From Rickettsia endosymbiont of Cardiosporidium cionae (GTDB taxonomy: Bacteria; Pseudomonadota; Alphaproteobacteria; Rickettsiales; Rickettsiaceae), in assembly GCF_015476335.1 (NCBI RefSeq), contig NZ_JADAQY010000001.1, forward strand, positions 126,099 through 190,098: DNA of 64,000 nt, given 5' to 3'. Below are positions 57,900 through 64,000 of the stretch, one piece after another. The position numbers were made by a program, and so were the translations under genes. The stretch's first letter is position 1, and every line of letters starts with the position of its first letter. The notes beneath the pieces were generated by a model that was not told where the DNA came from, ran no database searches, and was given only the letters and a program-made list of their open reading frames with translations.

Positions 57900-58307
57900 A
57901 TGCTTAGTAAAAAAATATTACTAATAATATCTATCACCACTTCAGTAATCATGTCATACATGATTTTTTTTATTAAGAGTGAAGTTATGACAATAAAGCA
58001 AGAGATTTCTATAATTAATCAGCAAATATTAAGTGAAAAAGATACAATCAATATCTTAAATGCTGAACTTTCCTACTTAATTACTCCAGAAAGATTAAGA
58101 AGATTATCAAACAAATATTTAGCATTATCTGCCCCTAATAATTTATCACAGATAATATCCGATCCTCTATCTAATAATCATATAGTAACCAAAAATTATA
58201 GGCATATTGCAAATAAGCAAAATAAAAAATGGAGATATAAATATCCTAAAGATACATCAAAATTATGTATATCAAATAAACAAAATACTAAGAAATGTAT
58301 TCAATAA
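57900..58307 (+). CDS. ftsL: FtsL-like cell division protein
   Basis: 135 residues: a short cytosolic N-terminus, one membrane helix (about 6-25, ILLIISITTSVIMSYMIFFI), then a coiled-coil periplasmic part (about 27-75, KQEISIINQQILSEKDTINILNAELSYL) ending at PERLRRLSNKYLAL. That layout and the position between rsmH and ftsI are those of FtsL. Sequence conservation in this family is low, so the call rests on layout and position. It overlaps ftsI by 13 bases. Confidence 0.75.
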   Translation: MLSKKILLIISITTSVIMSYMIFFIKSEVMTIKQEISIINQQILSEKDTINILNAELSYLITPERLRRLSNKYLALSAPNNLSQIISDPLSNNHIVTKNYRHIANKQNKKWRYKYPKDTSKLCISNKQNTKKCIQ

Positions 58308-59947
58308 AAATTAGATTGATTGTGATAATTATTGTTTTTATTTTATGCTTCTTAACCATATCATTCAGATTAGTATGGCTAGTATTTTCGAACCCATTAT
58401 TACAAACTTCTAATAATATTACAAAAAAATATGAAATTAATAACAGATTGAGTATAGTAGACAGAAATTCTGTACTACTCGCAACCAACATACCTGTATC
58501 TTCTGTATTTGCTAATCCTAAGAAAATAATTAATCATGAATTTACTGCAAATAAAATTGCTAATACACTATCAGATCCAGATAAAAATACAATTTTACAT
58601 AATATTAGACAAAATAAAAAATTCACTTGGATTAAAAGAGATATAACCTTAAAAGAAAAAGAAATATTATCAAATCTTGCATTACCAGGTATTGAATTTG
58701 AAAATAGTAGAAAAAGAATTTATATCTATGGAAACATTATACCACATGTTATAGGATATTTAGGACGCGATCTCGATGCTTTAGCTGGAGTTGAAAAATA
58801 TTTTAATAACTATCTTTCTAATAAAAAAAATATCGATACTAATAACCAAGATTCTCAATTACAATTATCTATTGATATAAGAATACAAAATATTTTAAAT
58901 CAAGAACTTAATAATGTAATAAAAAAATTTGATGCAGCAGCAGCAGTCGGGATAATAGCCAACCCTAATAATGGAGAAATACTTGCTATGGTGAGTAAAC
59001 CAGACTTTGATCCTAATAATTTTGTATATCATAAAAACTCTAACCAATTTTTTAATATTGCCACTCAAGGTGTATACGAAATTGGATCATGTATGAAAGC
59101 CATTACTCTATCTATAGCTATTGACACAGAAGCTGTAACTATTCACGACGTATATAACTTAGATAATATAGAAATAGATGGTTACATAATTAAGGATTAT
59201 AGAGCATTTAAAGGGTGGAATACTATTCCAGAAATATTTGTAAAATCCAGTAATATTGGTATCAGCTATATTGCTTTAGATACTGGTAAAGATAATCTTT
59301 ATCAATATCTTGAACAGCTTGGCTTGCTTTCTAAATTACAAATAGAATTACCAGAAATTAGTTCACCAATTTATATTAAATATAATAAATGTACTGCACT
59401 TAATCTTATCACTATGTCTTATGGTTACGGCATTGCTCAGAGTCCCTTACATTTTGTTAGATCTATGATTCCCGTAATAAATGGAGGGATACTATATCCT
59501 ATGACAATTATTAAAAATGGTAATAATAATATTGCTGGAAAAAGGTTATTTAAGGAATCTACATCAAATGATATGCGCAAATTAATGAGATTAGTAGTAT
59601 CACGTGGAACAGGGAAAAAAGCTGATATTAAAGGGTATTATGTAGGAGGTAAAACTGGTACTGCACACTGTGCTAATAATAAAAAATATGACAAAAATAG
59701 ACTGATATCTTCATTTGTAGGAGCAATGCCCATGCATGATCCACAATATATAATATATATAGGAATATTTGAACCAAAAATCACTGAATTTTCTGGAAAT
59801 TACCTAAGTGGAGGGTTTGTTGCAGCACCAGCAGCTAAAAATATTTTTGAACAAATTATCGCAATAAAAGGAATACAACCTTTAGATGATAATTATCCTA
59901 CAATACAAAATTTATTAGATATCAATTATAGTACTAATAGTAATTAG
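58295..59947 (+). CDS. ftsI: Peptidoglycan transpeptidase FtsI (PBP3)
   Basis: 550 residues. N-terminal membrane anchor (about 7-27), a non-catalytic domain starting RLSIVDRNSVLLATNIPVSSVFANP, and a penicillin-binding transpeptidase domain with the three active-site motifs: S..K in EIGSCMKAI, S.N in VKSSNIGI, and KTG in GGKTGTAH. Septal cross-linking enzyme. The presence of all active-site motifs indicates a functional peptidoglycan synthesis pathway. Confidence 0.95.
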   Translation: MYSIKIRLIVIIIVFILCFLTISFRLVWLVFSNPLLQTSNNITKKYEINNRLSIVDRNSVLLATNIPVSSVFANPKKIINHEFTANKIANTLSDPDKNTILHNIRQNKKFTWIKRDITLKEKEILSNLALPGIEFENSRKRIYIYGNIIPHVIGYLGRDLDALAGVEKYFNNYLSNKKNIDTNNQDSQLQLSIDIRIQNILNQELNNVIKKFDAAAAVGIIANPNNGEILAMVSKPDFDPNNFVYHKNSNQFFNIATQGVYEIGSCMKAITLSIAIDTEAVTIHDVYNLDNIEIDGYIIKDYRAFKGWNTIPEIFVKSSNIGISYIALDTGKDNLYQYLEQLGLLSKLQIELPEISSPIYIKYNKCTALNLITMSYGYGIAQSPLHFVRSMIPVINGGILYPMTIIKNGNNNIAGKRLFKESTSNDMRKLMRLVVSRGTGKKADIKGYYVGGKTGTAHCANNKKYDKNRLISSFVGAMPMHDPQYIIYIGIFEPKITEFSGNYLSGGFVAAPAAKNIFEQIIAIKGIQPLDDNYPTIQNLLDINYSTNSN

Positions 59948-59990
59948 TTAGTATACAATATTGAATAAGAAATTGAATAAATGCAATATT

Positions 59991-61457
59991 ATGTGTAATA
60001 TAAAGAACCAACTAAGAAAAATTTTTAGTAATTCTAAAATTAATTCTTTAGCAGAAAAAATTGAGCTGCTAAAAGCAGGAGATGTTTTTTTTGCAATCAA
60101 TGGAGTTAATACTGACGGCAATAATTACATAGATAAAGCTTTACAACTTGGAGCTTCCATTATTTTTACAGATAATATTCATAATCAGGATATTAAAAAA
60201 AATATTCTTTATGTAGAAAATATAAGATTAGTATACGCCATTGCTGCAGGCATGTTTTATCCTGGATATCCAAAATATTTGGTAGCGGTCACTGGTACTG
60301 ATGGTAAAACTTCTGTTACATCATATGTAAGACAAATTTTACAATTACTCAATGTAAATAGCTGTGCTATAAATACTTTAGGTGTTGAACATAACTTAAA
60401 TATCCAAAATCTAAAATTTTCTAATTATCCACTTTTATCACCTGTAAAATTAAGACAGTCATTAAATATATTATATAAAAATAATATTAATTATCTATCT
60501 CTTGAAGCTAGTAGCCATGCGATCCACCAAAAAAGATTTGGAGAATTAAAGATGACTACAGCAGCATTTACTAGCTTTTCTCAAGATCATTTAGATTACC
60601 ATAATAGTATGGAGGATTATTTAGCTACTAAACTTAATTTTCTTACAAATAATCTGATGGATGGTGGAAAACTAGTACTAAACTCTGATATATCACGTAT
60701 AGAACAGATTAAATCTTTCTTGGACAATAAAAAAATTAGATACAATACCGTAGGTACAAAAGGAGATATCAGTATTACTAATATAGAATCTAATTTATCA
60801 GAGCAAAGTGTCACATTCACTTACAATGGCAGATCTTATAACACGAAAATTAATATCATAGGTAGATTTCAAGCTTACAATATATTGATAGCTGCAAAAT
60901 TAGTTAATAATCTTGGATTTGATTTTCATAATATTTTATCTACTTTTAATATGTTATTACCAGTAACTGGCAGATTACAAAATATTACATCTAATATTAA
61001 TAATAATAAAAAATTTAATATATTTGTAGATTATGCTCATACTCCAGCAGCACTACAAGCTGTACTATTAGATTTAAAAAAATATTTAGTTAATAAAGGA
61101 AAACTAAAAGTATTATTCGGCTGTGGAGGTGATAGAGATAAATCAAAGAGATGTGTTATGGGGAAAATAGCATCCCAGATAGCTGATTTAGTAATAGTAA
61201 CTAATGATAATCCACGCTTTGAAGACTGTAAAACGATCAGGGAAGAAATTATTGATGGTATCAATAATAAATCTATTGTTAAAGAGTTTGATAATAGAAG
61301 AAATGCAATAATAGATACTGTAAAAAATCTCAATAATAACGATATCTTATTGATTGCAGGGAAAGGACATGAAAAATATCAAATCATTGGAAATAATAAA
61401 ATTGACTTTGATGAAATATCAATAGTAAAAGAGGTGTTATCTAAATATTGTTTATAA
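59991..61457 (+). CDS. murE: UDP-MurNAc-tripeptide synthetase (meso-DAP-adding) MurE
   Basis: Adds the third amino acid to the peptidoglycan precursor. ATP-binding motif TGTDGKTS near residue 105, the UDP-MurNAc region (SLEASSHAIHQKRF), and the meso-diaminopimelate-recognising DNPR motif (VTNDNPRFED) near 405. 488 residues from the ATG at 59991; the frame also opens at a TTG at 59961 adding 10 residues. Neither start has a good ribosome site. DNPR implies DAP-type, not lysine-type, peptidoglycan. murF and mraY do not follow. Confidence 0.93.
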   Translation: MCNIKNQLRKIFSNSKINSLAEKIELLKAGDVFFAINGVNTDGNNYIDKALQLGASIIFTDNIHNQDIKKNILYVENIRLVYAIAAGMFYPGYPKYLVAVTGTDGKTSVTSYVRQILQLLNVNSCAINTLGVEHNLNIQNLKFSNYPLLSPVKLRQSLNILYKNNINYLSLEASSHAIHQKRFGELKMTTAAFTSFSQDHLDYHNSMEDYLATKLNFLTNNLMDGGKLVLNSDISRIEQIKSFLDNKKIRYNTVGTKGDISITNIESNLSEQSVTFTYNGRSYNTKINIIGRFQAYNILIAAKLVNNLGFDFHNILSTFNMLLPVTGRLQNITSNINNNKKFNIFVDYAHTPAALQAVLLDLKKYLVNKGKLKVLFGCGGDRDKSKRCVMGKIASQIADLVIVTNDNPRFEDCKTIREEIIDGINNKSIVKEFDNRRNAIIDTVKNLNNNDILLIAGKGHEKYQIIGNNKIDFDEISIVKEVLSKYCL

Positions 61458-61498
61458 CAAAAATCATTAATAGCATCTATTTTATACACATGCAATTA

Positions 61499-61520
61499 AT
61501 ATACAATTAATATTGTATAT
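61499..61520. terminator. Hairpin between convergent murE and dusB
   Basis: Arms ATATACAAT (61499-61507) and ATTGTATAT (61512-61520) form a perfect 9-base stem with a TAAT loop, about 40 bases past the murE stop and 70 bases past the dusB stop. AT-rich and without a clear T-run, so only a candidate terminator. Confidence 0.4.
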
Positions 61521-61588
61521 CGCGATATACCAAAAATGCTGTAATAGCTTTTGCTTTAACTCATGAAATTATTAAGTTTGATCAACTT

Positions 61589-62566
61589 TTATACAATATA
61601 TCTAGAATAAAAATCTACCAAAATATTTTTCACTTCATCTGGATTATTAACTTTATTAATAGTAGCTCTAAATATTGCAGAATCCTTTAATCCAGAGCTA
61701 TACCAAGCCAGGTGTTTTCTAGCAATCTTAAGACCTACATCACTACCATGATATTCTATCATGGCATTATAATGATCTAAAACTATTCTAAATTGTTGAT
61801 GTAATGTAGGATCTGGTTTAGAATGGCCTGTTTTAATAAAATGATCAATTTGCGATAATAGCCACGGCTTACCATAACATCCTCTACCTATCATAACACC
61901 AGCTGCCTTAGAAAGAGACAAAGCCCTTTTGGCAGTATCAAAGCACTTTATATCTCCATTGATAATTACAGGTATAGTTTTGACTTGTTCTACTACATTT
62001 TTAACAAAAGCCCAATCAGCAACACCAGAAAAAAATTGTGATCTAGTACGTGCATGAACAGTTATCATCTTAATACCAGAATTTTCAGCAATTTTTGACA
62101 ATTTTACTACATTTTTATTATTCTCATCCCATCCCAATCTCATTTTTAATGTTACTGGTATATTTACTGCTTTTACAGTATTTTCAAATATCTCTGTAGC
62201 TAATTTTTCATCCTTCATTAGTGCTGAACCTGCATAACCATTGGTAATCTTTTTTGCAGGACACCCAAAATTTAAATCGATAATTTTTGCCCCTGCATCC
62301 TGATTAAGCTTTGCAGCTTCAGATATTATCTTTGCTTCACAACCAGCTAATTGTACACAGGCAGCTGAATCTTCTTCTTTTATTATAGCGGCCTTTTTTA
62401 AAGCTTTTGAAGCATTATTTATCATAGCTCTACTTGCAACCATTTCAGAAACTACTAAACCTGCCCCAATTTTTTTTACTAACATTCTGTAAGGTAAATC
62501 TGTTATGCCAGACATAGGAGCCAATATCACAGGGCTAGAAAGTACTAAATTTGCAATTCTAATCAC
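61589..62566 (-). CDS. dusB: tRNA-dihydrouridine synthase B
   Basis: FMN-dependent reductase of tRNA uridines. 325 residues. FMN/substrate motifs: VILAPMSGITDLPYR, the catalytic C102 in DLNFGCPAKKITNGYAGSAL, LKMRLGWDE, VHARTRSQFFSGVADW, VIINGDI, and VMIGRGCYGKPWLL. The length and the SGITDLPYR variant fit DusB. Alone on the minus strand between murE and dsbB. Confidence 0.93.
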   Translation of the reverse strand: MIRIANLVLSSPVILAPMSGITDLPYRMLVKKIGAGLVVSEMVASRAMINNASKALKKAAIIKEEDSAACVQLAGCEAKIISEAAKLNQDAGAKIIDLNFGCPAKKITNGYAGSALMKDEKLATEIFENTVKAVNIPVTLKMRLGWDENNKNVVKLSKIAENSGIKMITVHARTRSQFFSGVADWAFVKNVVEQVKTIPVIINGDIKCFDTAKRALSLSKAAGVMIGRGCYGKPWLLSQIDHFIKTGHSKPDPTLHQQFRIVLDHYNAMIEYHGSDVGLKIARKHLAWYSSGLKDSAIFRATINKVNNPDEVKNILVDFYSRYIV

Positions 62567-62726
62567 ATAATTCCCAATTTTCTTATATGCTCTATATTTT
62601 TTAATCTATACGCATATTATATTACAAAACCAAATATAGCTATTAATAAAATTTATATATCCGAATAATATTATATATGATAAACTGGTTTATTAGACTG
62701 GTTGTATCAAGATTTTTTATGAGTTT

Positions 62727-63281
62727 ATGTCAGATAATTTTTTGAAGAATAATATTATAAAAATTAGTGTACTACATTATACGACTTTGGCTACCACCAT
62801 ATGTGTTTTCATATCTGTTTACTATATTGAATATATTAAACAGATTGCTTCATGCGTTTTATGTATCTACCAGAGAATACCGTATATAGCTTTACTAATA
62901 TTTTCTATACAAATATTAGCAAAATATTATAATGGAAAGATCAGTGTTAGCAAAAAACAAACTATAGATAATGTGATACTACTACATATCTGTGTAATAT
63001 TGGTACTAATATCCGCTATAATGCTTGCAGGATACCATTTAGCTGTAGAGCAGGGCATAATTAACCATTCTTGCGGATCTATGTTGATCAATCATAATTT
63101 ATTCCAGACAAAAAATATATTAGAAAATATATTAGAAGAAAGACAGATTATTAGTTGTAATATACCCGGATTATTTATTTTTGGTTTATCTTTAACAGCT
63201 TGGAATTTTATTATAAATCTACTACTAGTTATACCATATATATATATTACTTATCACTTGTATAATAAAAAATATAAATAA
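62727..63281 (+). CDS. dsbB: Disulfide bond formation protein DsbB
   Basis: 184 residues with four membrane helices. First redox pair C43/C46 in ASCVLCIYQR (family C..CI.QR.P), second pair C116 and C144 in the long periplasmic loop after AGYHLAVEQGI. Passes electrons from DsbA to ubiquinone. It indicates a disulfide-forming periplasm, relevant for outer-membrane and secretion proteins. Followed 12 bases later by coq7. Confidence 0.9.
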   Translation: MSDNFLKNNIIKISVLHYTTLATTICVFISVYYIEYIKQIASCVLCIYQRIPYIALLIFSIQILAKYYNGKISVSKKQTIDNVILLHICVILVLISAIMLAGYHLAVEQGIINHSCGSMLINHNLFQTKNILENILEERQIISCNIPGLFIFGLSLTAWNFIINLLLVIPYIYITYHLYNKKYK

Positions 63282-63293
63282 TAAATATTTGAG

Positions 63294-63833
63294 ATGCCTA
63301 AGCCATTTTTTAATGTTCAAAATAAATTAGAAAAAATAATCCGAGTGAATCATGCAGGAGAATTTGGAGCTCAGAAAATTTATTTAGGACAACTACAAAA
63401 TATTAAAGGAAAAGAAAATCAAGAAACCATTCAGCATATGTTAGAACAAGAAATACAGCATCTTGAGTATTTTAGATCACAAATAGAACTACAAAAAGTT
63501 AGACCAACTATTATGATAGGGATTTGGTCAAAAATAGGTTACTATGCAGGGATGATTACTGGAGCATTAGGTGTAAAATTATCAATGATTCTAACAGAAT
63601 CGGTAGAGAGTGTTATTGAAAAACACTATAAATCACAATTAAATTCATTAAATACATTACATTTAAAAAATTCAGAACTCTATTCTAAAATAAAAATATT
63701 TAGAGAGGAAGAAATAGAACATAAAGATTTGTCACTAGAATTTAATACTGAAAAAAGTCTGATTTTTAGTATGTTAAGTAAATTTATAGAAAAATCTTGT
63801 AATGTAGCAATATTTATTAGTAAGAATTTTTAA
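63294..63833 (+). CDS. coq7: Demethoxyubiquinone hydroxylase Coq7 (UbiF-type)
   Basis: 179 residues; di-iron membrane-associated enzyme of the penultimate ubiquinone step. Family di-iron ligands: E23 in RVNHAGEFGAQ, E53 and H56 in EQEIQHLEYF, ESVESVIEKHY, and EEEIEHKD. The GALG hydrophobic region that binds the membrane is present. Ubiquinone supplies complex I and DsbB encoded nearby. Confidence 0.95.
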   Translation: MPKPFFNVQNKLEKIIRVNHAGEFGAQKIYLGQLQNIKGKENQETIQHMLEQEIQHLEYFRSQIELQKVRPTIMIGIWSKIGYYAGMITGALGVKLSMILTESVESVIEKHYKSQLNSLNTLHLKNSELYSKIKIFREEEIEHKDLSLEFNTEKSLIFSMLSKFIEKSCNVAIFISKNF

Positions 63834-63866
63834 TATATTAAAATCAATAATTTTAGGATAAAACAT

Positions 63867-64000
63867 ATGAAATTATTTTTAATGAGACATGCAGATGCCA
63901 AATGTTTAGATAATAATAAAGCAGATTCTGAACGTATATTAACAAAAAATGGTGTATTAGAAGCTACTCAGGCTGGAAATTTTCTAAAAAATTATTCACT
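63867..64000 (+). CDS. SixA-like histidine phosphatase, N-terminal fragment
   Basis: Runs off the window; about 44 codons are visible. The start MKLFLMRHADAK has the phosphohistidine phosphatase motif (RH followed by A/G), and L..NG..EA..AGNFLKN fits the SixA group of histidine phosphatases. The ATG at 63867 has an AGGA ribosome site ten bases upstream. Probably the last gene of the dsbB-coq7 group. Confidence 0.75.
   Translation, partial: MKLFLMRHADAKCLDNNKADSERILTKNGVLEATQAGNFLKNYS

Noticed and set aside
1-64000. tRNA, rRNA, tmRNA, RNase P or SRP RNA genes
   Set aside because: Scanned the gaps for T-loop patterns and known core motifs on both strands; none found.
1-64000. CRISPR arrays or insertion sequences
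   Set aside because: No regularly spaced repeats and no transposase-like proteins; the only tandem repeat is the 30-base duplication within fliD.

Overview
The window is a very AT-rich bacterial chromosome segment that reads as Rickettsiales (Alphaproteobacteria, intracellular lineage). The signs are: the long Thermus/Rickettsia-type isocitrate dehydrogenase, a rickettsial-style nuoGHIJKLMN run, tlyC, MipZ instead of a Min system, a virB8-virB9 pair of the scattered rickettsial type IV secretion system, SURF1 and Coq7. The family cannot be fixed from the sequence. The flagellar genes exclude classical non-flagellated Rickettsia and point to Midichloriaceae-like lineages or the flagellated protist-associated Rickettsiaceae.

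Layout. 1-169: 5' end of dnaE (minus). 485-1942: icd. 2001-10987: co-directional minus-strand block holding coxB, a MFP+RND efflux pair, ruvC, an ABC-2 ATPase, ygfZ and an FlbD-type sigma-54 activator. 11242-16057: plus-strand flagellar module, fliD (unusually long) and fliS followed by a membrane-anchored FKBP-like protein, with a textbook -24/-12 sigma-54 promoter in front of fliD. 16047-24886: radA, SURF1, uup, ybeY, tlyC, addB and a small membrane protein. 25298-27757: pepA and mipZ. 27807-32087: the most accessory part, with two small unknown proteins, an ABC-2 permease and a 754-residue NB-ARC/TPR protein with an apparent export signal. 32271-41681: nfu, ftsA, xerC, a BAX-inhibitor-like protein, a NAPE-PLD-like hydrolase, virB9/virB8, pal and bamB. 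42116-51620: nuoG-N. 51999-56490: nusA-infB-rbfA. 56981-61457: rsmH-ftsL-ftsI-murE. 61589-64000: dusB, dsbB, coq7 and the start of a sixA-like gene.

How the genes work together. Icd, complex I, CoxB/SURF1 and Coq7 support an aerobic respiratory chain. FtsA, FtsI, FtsL, MurE, MipZ, Pal and BamB imply a working division machinery, a meso-DAP peptidoglycan layer and an outer membrane. FlbD with the sigma-54 promoter links regulation to late filament assembly (FliD cap, FliS flagellin chaperone). VirB8/VirB9, the exported NB-ARC/TPR protein and small low-complexity proteins are the candidate host-interaction layer.

The observations most worth following are the flagellar/sigma-54 circuit, an FlbD that appears to lack its DNA-binding domain, the oversized FliD, and the signal-peptide-bearing STAND/NB-ARC protein. 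No tRNA, rRNA, CRISPR array, insertion sequence or recognisable defence island was seen. All calls come from reading the sequence and remembered family motifs; no database search was run.
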